From Streptomyces sp. NBC_01353 (GTDB lineage Bacteria > Actinomycetota > Actinomycetes > Streptomycetales > Streptomycetaceae): DNA of 64,000 nucleotides. Location of the stretch: NCBI RefSeq assembly GCF_036237275.1, contig NZ_CP108352.1, positions 5,146,001-5,210,000 of the forward strand, read 5' to 3'. The notes under the pieces were generated by a model. The model saw nothing but the letters and a program-made list of their open reading frames with translations, ran no database searches and was not told the DNA's origin. Made by a program: the position numbers and the translations under genes. This document shows positions 50,176-59,297 of the stretch, piece after piece; position 1 is the first letter of the stretch, and each line of letters starts with the position of its first letter.

Positions 50176-51381
50176 TCACGGCCGGCGGGGGGTGCGGGCC
50201 TCGGGGTTGTGCCAGAACGGTTCAGGGGGCTCGATGAGCCACTCGGCGGTGGAGGCCGGGCGGGGGCGGAGACGGCCCGCGGTCGGCAGGTGGTCGTGGT
50301 GGAGCCGGGCCGCGCCGAGGTGCTCCAGGACCGGCAGGGCCTCGGCGAGGAAGCCGGGCGGGCCCGCGAGGTACACGTCGTGGGAAGGCCAGTTGCCGCA
50401 GGCGTACAGCGCGTGGATCAGCCGCTCGGTCGCCTGGTCGCGCGGGTGGTTCGGCGCGGAGGCGATGTACGTGACGTTCAGCCCGGGTATCCGCTCCTTC
50501 AGGCGCGCGACGTCCTCCCGCCCGTACAGATACTCCTTGGACCGGGCGACCAGGAAGAGCCGGGCCTCGGTCCCCTCGGGACCCTCGGCCACCTCCTCGA
50601 GGAGCGCCTTGACCGGTGCCCAGCCGGTGCCGGCCGCGATGTAGGTCCGGGGCGTGTCAGGCGTGGTCCGTGAGATCAGCGCGCCGCCGGGCGCGCTCAG
50701 CCGCAGCGGCTCGCCCTCGCGCACCTCGTCGACGAGCGCGGTGCTCATCGCGCCGTCCGGGATCCGGCTGACGTGCAGATCCACGGTTCCGTCCGCCCGG
50801 GCCGCGTTGGCCAGGGAGTACGTCCGCCACACCCGGGGGACCCGCAGCGAGCTGACGCCCGCGTACTGCCCGGGCAGATAGGCGAAGGGTCGGCGCGGGC
50901 GCAGCGTCAGCACCGCCAGGTCCTCGCCGAGCCGCTCGTGGCGCGCCACGACGGCGTCCCACCAGGCCGGCTCCCCGTCCTCCGCCGCCGCCTCGGCGCC
51001 CCGCATCATCAGGTCGGCGACGTATCCGTACGTCTCGGTCCACGCCTTCTCGGCCTCGACGGTCCAGGCGGCTCCGGCGGTGTGCGCGAACGCGGCGGTC
51101 AGGCTGGCCCCGACAGCGGCGTAGAGGGCGGGCGTCGCCAGGAACTTGCGGTGGTCGCGGCCCAGATGGGCGAGGTAGTGCGGAAGCGCGGGGTCCTCCA
51201 GACGGGTCACCACATGGGTGAGCGCGGCGAAGAGCCGGTCGCGCTGGGGGCGCATGTCCTCGGGGAAGAGCTCGCGGACGCCCGGGTTGTTCCAGAAGAG
51301 ATGGGAGTAGAAGAACGTGACGGCGTGTTCGGCCCGTCTCTCGACAACGGCGAACGTGCTCCTGAGCAACTGGGCATCCAC
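50176..51381 (-). CDS. Flavohemoprotein-like globin / FAD-NAD(P)H oxidoreductase
   Basis: 401 residues. The globin domain (1-135) has FAVVERRAEHAVTFFYSHLF and proximal His77 in LGRDHRKFL. The FAD domain has RTYSLAN (near 215) and the NAD(P) domain has YIAAGTGWAPVKALLEE and VYLAGPPGFLAEAL. Flavohemoproteins oxidise NO to nitrate or reduce O2. Start: GTG 51381 (MDAQLLRSTFAVV) fits the family. TAGATT ends 7 bp before it, which suggests a leaderless transcript. The longer open frame to 51621 is not supported. Divergent from a P450 gene across 196 bp. Confidence 0.92.
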   Translation of the reverse strand: MDAQLLRSTFAVVERRAEHAVTFFYSHLFWNNPGVRELFPEDMRPQRDRLFAALTHVVTRLEDPALPHYLAHLGRDHRKFLATPALYAAVGASLTAAFAHTAGAAWTVEAEKAWTETYGYVADLMMRGAEAAAEDGEPAWWDAVVARHERLGEDLAVLTLRPRRPFAYLPGQYAGVSSLRVPRVWRTYSLANAARADGTVDLHVSRIPDGAMSTALVDEVREGEPLRLSAPGGALISRTTPDTPRTYIAAGTGWAPVKALLEEVAEGPEGTEARLFLVARSKEYLYGREDVARLKERIPGLNVTYIASAPNHPRDQATERLIHALYACGNWPSHDVYLAGPPGFLAEALPVLEHLGAARLHHDHLPTAGRLRPRPASTAEWLIEPPEPFWHNPEARTPRRP

Positions 51382-51577
51382 TCCGGAGAATCTAGGGGGT
51401 GTCCGGCGGATCTCGGCCGTGGACGCAGCTACACGTGACGATCGCATACCCGGGCCCGGCCCGCGGGCTCTCGGGCCCCCGCGCCCGACCACGGCCCCGG
51501 CTCCCGAGCCTCCGCGTCCGCCCACGGGCCCCCGGCTCCGGCGGGCCGGTGCCGTGGCGACCTTGTACCGTCTCAGG

Positions 51578-52831
51578 GTGAGCACGCCCCGCGCCGAACC
51601 CCCCGCCCCCGAGCTCTTCACCTGGGAGTTCGCGACCGATCCGTACCCCGCCTACGCCTGGCTGCGCGAGCACGCGCCCGTCCATCGGGCGAAGCTGCCC
51701 AGCGGGGTCGAGGCCTGGCTGGTGACGCGGTACGCGGACGCCCGGCAGGCCCTCGCCGACCAGCGTCTGTCGAAGAACCCGGCGCACCACGACGAGCCCG
51801 CGCACGCCAAGGGGAAGACGGGGATCCCGGGGGAGCGCAAGGCCGAGCTGATGACGCATCTGCTCAACATCGACCCGCCCGACCACACCCGGCTGCGCCG
51901 GCTGGTCTCGAAGGCCTTCACGCCGCGCCGGGTCGCCGAGTTCGCACCGCGGGTGCAGGAGCTGACCGACCGGCTGATCGACTCGTTCGCGGCGAAGGGC
52001 GAGGCGGACCTGATCCACGAGTTCGCGTTCCCGCTGCCCATCTACGCGATCTGCGACCTGCTCGGCGTTCCGCGCGAGGACCAGGACGACTTCCGGGACT
52101 GGGCCGGGATGATGATCCGGCACGGCGGAGGGCCGCGCGGCGGGGTGGCGCGGTCGGTCAAGAAGATGCGCGGGTATCTCGCGGAGCTGATCCACCGCAA
52201 GCGGCTCGACCCGGGCGACGATCTGATCTCGGGGCTCATCAAGGCGTCCGACCACGGCGAGCACCTCACCGAGAACGAGGCCGCCGCCATGGCCTTCATC
52301 CTTCTCTTCGCGGGGTTCGAGACCACGGTCAACCTGGTCGGCAACGGGGTGTACGCCCTGCTGCGCAACCCGGGCGAGCGCGAGCGGCTCCAGGCCTCGC
52401 TCGTGGCGGGGGAGCGGGGACTCCTGGAGACCGGTGTCGAGGAGCTGTTGCGGTACGACGGGCCGGTGGAGCTGGCGACCTGGCGGTACGCCATGGAGCC
52501 GCTGACCATCGGCGGGCAGGAGATCCCTGCGGGCGACCCGGTCCTCGTCGTGCTCGCCGCCGCCGACCGCGACCCGGCGCGATTCGACGAACCGAACACC
52601 CTCGATCTGTCGCGGCGGGACAACCAACACCTGGGGTACGGGCACGGCATCCACTACTGCATCGGCGCTCCGCTCGCCCGGCTGGAGGGACAGATCGCGC
52701 TCGCTACGCTCCTGACTCGCCTGCCGGACCTGCGACTTGCCGCCGATCCTGCCGATCTGCGGTGGCGCGGCGGGCTCATCATGCGTGGATTGCGCACGCT
52801 TCCGGTCGAGTTCTCCCCTTTGGGTAGCTGA
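51578..52831 (+). CDS. Cytochrome P450 (bacterial class I, CYP105/107-like)
   Basis: 417 residues. Oxygen-binding I-helix FAGFETTVN, ExxR in VEELLRYDGP, the PxxF region DRDPARFDEPNTLDLSRRDNQHLGYGHG, and heme ligand Cys361 in YGHGIHYCIGAPLAR (Tyr in place of the first Phe). No ferredoxin or reductase gene is adjacent, apart from the divergent flavohemoprotein, so it must use redox partners encoded elsewhere. GTG 51578 follows TACCGT at 51566-51571, again suggesting a leaderless mRNA. Substrate unknown. Confidence 0.96.
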   Translation: MSTPRAEPPAPELFTWEFATDPYPAYAWLREHAPVHRAKLPSGVEAWLVTRYADARQALADQRLSKNPAHHDEPAHAKGKTGIPGERKAELMTHLLNIDPPDHTRLRRLVSKAFTPRRVAEFAPRVQELTDRLIDSFAAKGEADLIHEFAFPLPIYAICDLLGVPREDQDDFRDWAGMMIRHGGGPRGGVARSVKKMRGYLAELIHRKRLDPGDDLISGLIKASDHGEHLTENEAAAMAFILLFAGFETTVNLVGNGVYALLRNPGERERLQASLVAGERGLLETGVEELLRYDGPVELATWRYAMEPLTIGGQEIPAGDPVLVVLAAADRDPARFDEPNTLDLSRRDNQHLGYGHGIHYCIGAPLARLEGQIALATLLTRLPDLRLAADPADLRWRGGLIMRGLRTLPVEFSPLGS

Positions 52832-52877
52832 CGGTCCGTCAAGACTGTGACTTTTACGTGATCTCCGCTGCATCGAC

Positions 52878-52907
52878 TTGTTACTGACGTTCGAATGCCG
52901 CTACGTT
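52878..52907 (+). promoter_or_regulatory. Candidate promoter of the first rpf gene
   Basis: TTGTTA (52878-52883), an 18-bp spacer and TACGTT (52902-52907). The mRNA leader would be about 30 nt. A GCGAAAGG stretch before the ATG may serve as ribosome binding site. Confidence 0.45.
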
Positions 52908-52944
52908 CACCGTCATCTCAGCAGTCACGCGAAAGGCCCTCCGC

Positions 52945-53937
52945 ATGCGCTCCGGGAACGGACGACACCGCAGACCCCGCCAGGCCCCCGCCATAGTCGT
53001 CGCCGCAGGCGTGACCGGATCCGCCCTGGCGATGCCGCTGCTCGCCGCGGGCTCCGCCTCAGCCGCCGACGCCGCCACCTGGGACCGGGTGGCCGAGTGC
53101 GAGACGGGCGGCCTGTGGAGCGCACACTTCGGCAACGGTCTCTATGGCGGACTGCAGTTCACGCAGGAGACCTGGGAGACGTACGGCGGTCTGGGGTACG
53201 CGACCAGCGCTGACCTCGCGAGCCGTGCCCAGCAGATCGCGGTGGCCGAGAAGGCGCTCGCCGCCGGCTCCACGCAGTGGGCCACCTGCGCCCCGATCGC
53301 CGGACTGACGAACGACGGCGCCGCGCCCGGCGTCGACCCGGGCCCTGCGGTCACGCCGGAGGAGCCCACGGGCCCCGTCGAGGAGTCGAACCGGACGGCG
53401 GGCCTTCCGGCCACCCCCGGGGCCACCACCCCCGAGACCGGCACCCCTGAGACCGCCGCGCCCTCGACGTCGAACCCGACCGCCACCCCCGAGACGTCCG
53501 TCACGCCCTCCGCTCCGGCGACTCCGGGCACCGGTAAGCACCGCGGTGACGCGGCCCCGGAGGAGACGGTCAATCCGGGCGAGAGCGGCGAAAATGGTCG
53601 ACATGCCGCACCGACGGACACGCCGACTGACGCGCCGACAGGTGACGCGACCTCGGGTAAGAATGGGGATAAGTCGGACAGTACGGATGTAGCGGGCGTC
53701 GGGGACGTCAAGGATGTCAAGGACCCCTCGGGCGTTACCGACACTCAGGACAACTCGGGCGAGTACACCGTCAAGGCGGGCGACAATCTCACCGACATTG
53801 CACGGGAGAACGAACTCCCGGGCGGCTGGGGCGCCCTCTATGACGCCAACCGTTCGACGGTGGGTGCCGATCCGGACCTCATCATCCCTGGCCAGAGCCT
53901 CGACCTGACGATCGATCTCCTTCCGGCGAAGGGGTAG
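52945..53937 (+). CDS. Secreted resuscitation-promoting-factor protein with LysM domain
   Basis: 330 residues. Signal peptide (17-40, ending GSASAADA). The Rpf catalytic domain (42-118) is WDRVAECETGGLWSAHFGNGLYGGLQFTQETW, with the catalytic Glu in AECETGG. A long Thr/Pro/Glu/Asp-rich linker (120-270) precedes a C-terminal LysM (YTVKAGDNLTDIARENELPGGWGALYDANR ... IIPGQSLDL). It cleaves peptidoglycan glycan strands, aiding spore germination and growth. The adjacent 54376 protein has the same design but a shorter basic linker; in S. coelicolor two such genes lie next to each other here. Confidence 0.95.
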   Translation: MRSGNGRHRRPRQAPAIVVAAGVTGSALAMPLLAAGSASAADAATWDRVAECETGGLWSAHFGNGLYGGLQFTQETWETYGGLGYATSADLASRAQQIAVAEKALAAGSTQWATCAPIAGLTNDGAAPGVDPGPAVTPEEPTGPVEESNRTAGLPATPGATTPETGTPETAAPSTSNPTATPETSVTPSAPATPGTGKHRGDAAPEETVNPGESGENGRHAAPTDTPTDAPTGDATSGKNGDKSDSTDVAGVGDVKDVKDPSGVTDTQDNSGEYTVKAGDNLTDIARENELPGGWGALYDANRSTVGADPDLIIPGQSLDLTIDLLPAKG

Positions 53938-54155
53938 TTCAGGGCTGTATGTCCGGTTCTGTGCAACTGAGACATGGGTCTCTTTGTCTCAACTGGCATA
54001 TCGCGTCCGCAAAGTTTGCTTCCGTCACCTCTCACCTGCGTAAACACCCTTCGTCCCGAAGCGAGTACGGGCGATATTTCCCCAATGGACGTCTTTGAAC
54101 TTCAGAGAGGTCTGTGTCTACGGTCAGCACCGCTCGCCACCGCGGGCCCCGTCGA

Positions 54156-54361
54156 CCGATACGCCGAATCCTGCCGTCGACCGATGGGAACAGTCGTCGC
54201 GTCATGCGCCGAAGGCAGGAGCGGGGGACCCAAGGTAAGTGCCGCCCCCGGCCGTTGAGACAGACGGCCGAGGTCGCGGCTTGGGGTGAAGCCGCGCGCT
54301 AGGTCGCGCGGCCGGGCAACTCACATGGCCCGAACCCGACAGCTCACCTCGTAGGCGTCGG
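54156..54361 (+). ncRNA. ydaO/yuaA-type cyclic-di-AMP riboswitch
   Basis: The 438-bp leader of rpfA holds the motif. P1 is formed by CCGATACGCC (54156-54165) with GGCGTCGG (54354-54361). Conserved blocks are GGGGGACCCA (54223-54232), TTGGGGTGAA (54281-54290) and ACAGCTCACCTCGTAGGC (54339-54356). The aptamer ends just before the AGGAG of rpfA. Known biology: in Streptomyces c-di-AMP binding to this element lowers rpfA expression by transcription attenuation. I see nothing else gene-like in 53938-54155. Confidence 0.93.
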
Positions 54362-54375
54362 TGAGGAGAATCCCC

Positions 54376-55080
54376 ATGCTGTTTTCCGCCAAGGGCAAAC
54401 ACCGTCGTGCCTCCAAGGCCACCCGCGCCGTCGCCCTCGCCGGCATCGCCGGTGTCGCCGTCGCCGCGCCGCTGATGACCGCCGGGTCCGCCTCGGCCGC
54501 GACCGCCTCCGAGTGGGACACCGTCGCCCAGTGCGAGTCCGGTGGCAACTGGTCCATCAACACCGGCAACGGCTACTACGGCGGCCTGCAGTTCTCCGCC
54601 TCCACCTGGGCCTCCTACGGTGGCACCGCGTTCGCCGCCACCGCCGACCAGGCCTCGAAGTCGCAGCAGATCCAGATCGCCGAGAAGGTCCTGGCCGGCC
54701 AGGGCAAGGGCGCCTGGCCGAGCTGTGGCGTAGGCCTCTCCAGCGCCGCCTACACCGGCGGCGCCGCCGAGAGCGCGCCGGCCCAGACCGCCCCGGCCCA
54801 GCCCGAGCGCAAGGCCGAGCAGCCGACGACCCGCAGCGAGCAGCGGACCGCGCCGAAGGCCGCCCCGAAGGCCGAGGCGAAGAAGACCGTCACCACCCCG
54901 ACCGGCAAGAAGGTCGCGAAGGGTGACGGCGAGTACAAGGTCGTCGCCGGCGACACCCTGAGCAAGATCGCCGCCGCCCAGAAGGTCGAGGGCGGCTGGG
55001 AGAAGCTCTTCGAGCTGAACAAGGACGTCGTCGAGGACGCCGACCTGATCTACCCGGGCCAGCAGCTTCACCTGAAGTGA
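54376..55080 (+). CDS. rpfA: Resuscitation-promoting factor RpfA, riboswitch-controlled
   Basis: 234 residues. Signal peptide (16-42, ending GSASAATA), then the Rpf domain [29 protein letters not shown] with catalytic Glu in QCESGG. An Ala/Pro/Lys/Glu linker and a LysM ([29 protein letters not shown] ... [10 protein letters not shown]) complete it. The secreted muralytic enzyme acts on the wall of dormant spores. ATG 54376 is preceded by GGTGAGGAG directly after the c-di-AMP riboswitch, so its level is tied to that second messenger. Confidence 0.96.
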   Translation: MLFSAKGKHRRASKATRAVALAGIAGVAVAAPLMTAGSASAATASEWDTVAQCESGGNWSINTGNGYYGGLQFSASTWASYGGTAFAATADQASKSQQIQIAEKVLAGQGKGAWPSCGVGLSSAAYTGGAAESAPAQTAPAQPERKAEQPTTRSEQRTAPKAAPKAEAKKTVTTPTGKKVAKGDGEYKVVAGDTLSKIAAAQKVEGGWEKLFELNKDVVEDADLIYPGQQLHLK

Positions 55081-55142
55081 GCCCGGCGGTTCGCGTGAGT
55101 CCGGCGGCTCACGCGGCCCCTCCGACCCTCCCGCGGTGACCA

Positions 55143-55184
55143 CCCCGGCCCGGCGCACCCTCCCCCGTGTGTGCCGGGCCGGGG
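55143..55184 (+). terminator. Terminator after rpfA
   Basis: CCCCGGCCCGGCGCAC (55143-55158) pairs with GTGTGCCGGGCCGGGG (55169-55184), with one wobble and a 10-nt loop, 62 bp after the rpfA stop. Confidence 0.85.
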
Positions 55185-55283
55185 TTCCGCGTTCCCCGGG
55201 TCCGCGTGCGCCGGGGTTCCCGCTTCTCGGGGTTCCCGTAGACCCTCTCCCCCGTTACCGGTGAGTAGGTCTGGGGTGTTTTC

Positions 55284-55313
55284 ACCCGAGATACCTGCCC
55301 TCGGGTCCTTTTT
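55284..55313 (+). terminator. Hairpin with T-tract between rpfA and eno
   Basis: ACCCGAG (55284-55290) and CTCGGGT (55300-55306) are followed by CCTTTTT. This is one of the few places in the window with a classic intrinsic-terminator T-run. It lies upstream of a possible eno -10 (TAGGCT, about 55362), so it probably ends read-through from rpfA. Confidence 0.65.
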
Positions 55314-55362
55314 CGTCCCAGGGGGCGGGCGCCGGGCGGGCCGGAGCCCCGGAGCCGGTTAG

Positions 55363-56718
<1,356 letters not shown>

Positions 56719-56879
56719 CACCGGCTCAAGGGCTGACACCGGCTCAGGCCCGCACCAGCTCGGGGCCGGTAGCGGCTCAAGGGCCGTCCAGCCCGTCGTA
56801 CATACGTCCCCGCACACGGTCCCGTACCGTGTGCGGGGACGCACGCTTTACGGCACAGGAGAAGGGGAGGCGACACGAC

Positions 56880-57353
56880 ATGGCCGCGAAGGACCGGGAC
56901 CGGTTCTCGACCGCGACCCGGATCAGGCTGCTCGGCGAGCAGACCGCCGCCCGTGTCTACCGCTCCCAGACCCGCCGCCAGGCCCGCCGCTCGCGGCTCA
57001 CCGGCCGCGCGGCCTTCCTCGCCCTGGTCGTCTGCTCGCTGGTGGTGGCGCTCGCCTACCCCATGCGGCAGTACGTCTCCCAGCGCGGCGAGATCGCCGA
57101 GCAGGAGCGCCAGGCCGCCGAGGCCGCCGCCCGGGTCGAGGAACTGCGGGACGAGAAGGCCCGCCTCCAGGACCCGGCCTACGTCCGTCGCCTCGCCCGT
57201 GAGCACCTGCACTACGTGCTGCCCGGCGAGACCGGCTTCACCGTGAACGACCCCGAGGCCGAGCGCGCCCGGCGCGAGGAGCAGAGCGCGGCCGACCGCC
57301 CCTGGTACTCCGACCTCTGGGACGGCGTCGACCGGGCCGACGCGAGCCGTTAG
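56880..57353 (+). CDS. FtsB/DivIC-type septum formation initiator
   Basis: 157 residues: basic cytoplasmic N-terminus (RSQTRRQARRSRLTGR), one helix (46-66, FLALVVCSLVVALAYPMRQYV), then a coiled coil (SQRGEIAEQERQAAEAAARVEELRDEKARLQDPAYVRRLAREHLHYV broken by the family's DPAYVRRLARE motif) and an acidic tail. It belongs to the divisome scaffold with FtsL and FtsQ; in Streptomyces it supports sporulation septation. ATG 56880 with GAAGGGGAGG upstream. eno-divIC order is conserved in actinobacteria. Confidence 0.93.
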   Translation: MAAKDRDRFSTATRIRLLGEQTAARVYRSQTRRQARRSRLTGRAAFLALVVCSLVVALAYPMRQYVSQRGEIAEQERQAAEAAARVEELRDEKARLQDPAYVRRLAREHLHYVLPGETGFTVNDPEAERARREEQSAADRPWYSDLWDGVDRADASR

Positions 57354-57477
57354 CGCCCCGGCGCGAGATGATGGGCCCACACCCCGGGCCCGGCCGGCCC
57401 CCTCGCGGTCCGGTCCGTCCCACCCGACCGGGCCCGCCCGGAAGCAGACCGCCCCCGACGAGAAGACAGACGCAGGC

Positions 57478-58017
57478 ATGGAAACGCCCCCTCCGCAGAC
57501 CGCACGCACCGAGCCCACCGACGCGGACGTCGCCGCCTTCGAGGAACAGCTCGGCCGCCCGCCCCGGGGGCTGCGCGCCATCGCGCACCGCTGCCCCTGC
57601 GGCAACCCGGACGTCGTCGAGACCGCGCCGCGGCTCCCGGACGGCACGCCGTTCCCCACCACGTACTACCTGACGTGCCCCCGCGCGGCCTCGGCGATCG
57701 GCACGCTGGAGGCCAACGGGGTCATGAAGGAGATGCAGGCCCGGCTCGGCACCGACCCGGAGCTGGCCGCCGCCTACCGGGCCGCGCACGAGGACTACAT
57801 CGCCCGCCGTGACGCCATCGAGGTCCTGGAGGGATTCCCGAGCGCCGGCGGGATGCCGGACCGGGTCAAGTGCCTGCACGTTCTCGTCGGCCACTCGCTC
57901 GCCGCGGGCCCCGGCGTGAACCCGCTGGGCGACGAGGCGCTGGCGATGCTGCCGGAGTGGTGGGCCAAGGGCCCGTGCGTCACGCCGTGCGCGGAAGAGA
58001 AGGAGTCCGCCCAGTGA
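57478..58017 (+). CDS. DUF501 family protein
   Basis: 179 residues with the family's conserved Cys: AIAHRCPCGNPDVVET, PTTYYLTCPRA, DRVKCLHVLVGHSLAAGPGVNPLGDEAL and WWAKGPC. The Cys/His set looks able to bind a metal, but no activity is known. The gene is always found between divIC and ppx in actinobacteria. Its stop overlaps the ppx start by 4 nt, which indicates translational coupling and a possible link to polyphosphate metabolism (inference). ATG 57478. Confidence 0.93.
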   Translation: METPPPQTARTEPTDADVAAFEEQLGRPPRGLRAIAHRCPCGNPDVVETAPRLPDGTPFPTTYYLTCPRAASAIGTLEANGVMKEMQARLGTDPELAAAYRAAHEDYIARRDAIEVLEGFPSAGGMPDRVKCLHVLVGHSLAAGPGVNPLGDEALAMLPEWWAKGPCVTPCAEEKESAQ

Positions 58018-58928
58018 CCCGGGTCGCCGGAATCGACTGCGGTACGAACTCCATCCGCCTCCTGGTCGCCGACGTGCACCCCGAGACCGGCGAGCTGATC
58101 GAGCTGGACCGGCGGATGACGATCGTCCGGCTCGGGCAGGGCGTCGACAAGACCGGGCGGCTCGCGCCCGAGGCGCTGGAGCGGACCTTCGCGGCCTGCC
58201 GTGAGTACGCGGCCGTCATCAAGGAGCTGGGCGCCGAGAAGCTCCGCTTCGTGGCCACCTCCGCCTCCCGCGACGCCGAGAACCGCGACGACTTCGTCTC
58301 CGGCGTCCTGGACATCCTGGGCGTCGAGCCCGAGGTGATCTCCGGCGACCAGGAGGCCGAGTTCTCCTTCACCGGCGCCACGGCCGAGCTGCACGGAACG
58401 GAGAAGTACCTCGTGGTGGACATCGGCGGCGGTTCGACCGAGTTCGTCGTCGGCAACAAGCACGTCGAGGCCGCCCGGTCCGTCGACATCGGCTGCGTAC
58501 GGCTCACCGAGCGGCACGTCCGCAGCGACCCGCCGGCCGCCGACGAGATCGCCGCGATCCGCGCCGACATCCGCGCCGCCCTCGACCTGGCCGAGCGGAC
58601 CGTCCCGATCCGCGAGGCGGAGACGCTCGTCGGGCTCGCCGGCTCCGTGACCACGGTCGCCGCGATCGCGCTGGGGCTCCCGGAGTACCGGTCGGAGGAG
58701 ATCCACCACTCCCGGATCTCGTACGAGAAGGTCGAAGAGATCGTCACGTCGCTGCTCGGATCCACCCACGCCGAGCGCGCCGCGATCCCCGTGATGCACC
58801 CCGGGCGGGTCGACGTGATCGTCTCCGGGGCGCTCGTCCTGCTGGAGATCATGGAGCGGACCGGGGCTCGGGAGGTCGTCGTCAGCGAGCACGACATCCT
58901 CGACGGAATCGCACTGTCCGTGGCATAA
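58014..58928 (+). CDS. ppx: Ppx/GppA exopolyphosphatase
   Basis: 304 residues. ASKHA-fold blocks are VAGIDCGTNSIRLLV (phosphate 1), ISGDQEAEFSFTGATAEL, VVDIGGGSTEFVVG (phosphate 2) and LVGLAGSVTTVAAIALGL. It removes terminal phosphate from polyphosphate and perhaps pppGpp. It is the short actinobacterial form without the C-terminal HD domain. GTG 58014 overlaps the DUF501 stop (GTGA). Confidence 0.95.
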   Translation: MTRVAGIDCGTNSIRLLVADVHPETGELIELDRRMTIVRLGQGVDKTGRLAPEALERTFAACREYAAVIKELGAEKLRFVATSASRDAENRDDFVSGVLDILGVEPEVISGDQEAEFSFTGATAELHGTEKYLVVDIGGGSTEFVVGNKHVEAARSVDIGCVRLTERHVRSDPPAADEIAAIRADIRAALDLAERTVPIREAETLVGLAGSVTTVAAIALGLPEYRSEEIHHSRISYEKVEEIVTSLLGSTHAERAAIPVMHPGRVDVIVSGALVLLEIMERTGAREVVVSEHDILDGIALSVA

Positions 58929-58973
58929 CGGGCACCCGGCGACACGTCCGGAAACGGTCCGTCGAGAAAGTTC

Positions 58974-58988
58974 GTGAAGTTCTTCACA
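58974..58988. promoter_or_regulatory. GTGAA-N5-TTCAC dyad after ppx
   Basis: GTGAA (58974-58978), five bases, TTCAC (58984-58988), 46 bp past the ppx stop and just before the terminator. A second copy of the same dyad lies at 59153-59167. Confidence 0.4.
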
Positions 58989-58992
58989 AGGA

Positions 58993-59057
58993 AAAGAGCC
59001 CTGATGGGGGCCGTGGAGGGCCTTCAAGGCCTCCAACACCCCTGTCGGGGCTCTTTC
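58993..59057 (+). terminator. Long compound hairpin terminator after ppx
   Basis: AAAAGAGCCC (58993-59002) pairs with GGGGCTCTTT (59048-59057). The inside folds again as TGGGGG/CCCC and GGAGGGCCTT/AAGGCCTCC. Flanked by A and T runs, so it may work in both directions. Confidence 0.85.
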
Positions 59058-59297
59058 GTAGGCGGGGAGCCTTGTTCGCTCGATGTTTCCATCGCGTGAA
59101 CGGGCCCTGTGGTTCAGCGTTAACGACAGCTCTCCGGGCCAGTTCAGTAGGGGTGAACAACGTTCACCTCCGCACCCTGGTTCCTTTGCACGACCATGAC
59201 CTAGGTCACGTGGGCGGCGGAGTGTAGCAGAGGTCCCCGGAGACCTTGTGAAGGGGCGCACGAGCGACCCCCCTGGGAGGGGTGGATACTCGGATGC
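59058..59297 (+). promoter_or_regulatory. NDH-2 promoter region with two palindromes
   Basis: GGTGAAC-AAC-GTTCACC (59152-59168) and TGACCTAGGTCA (59197-59208) are perfect dyads. GATACT (59285-59290) ends 7 bp before the ATG and could be a -10 for a leaderless mRNA. The first dyad resembles a Rex site (GTGAA-N4-TTCAC) but has N5 instead of N4, so I do not assign it to Rex. Confidence 0.5.

Noticed and set aside
55092-55114. GCGTGAG/CTCACGC hairpin right after rpfA as the main terminator
   Set aside because: Only a 7-bp stem; the 16-bp hairpin at 55143-55184 is far stronger.
59152-59168. Rex operator for NDH-2
   Set aside because: Spacer is N5 rather than the N4 of known Rex sites, so I list it only as a dyad.
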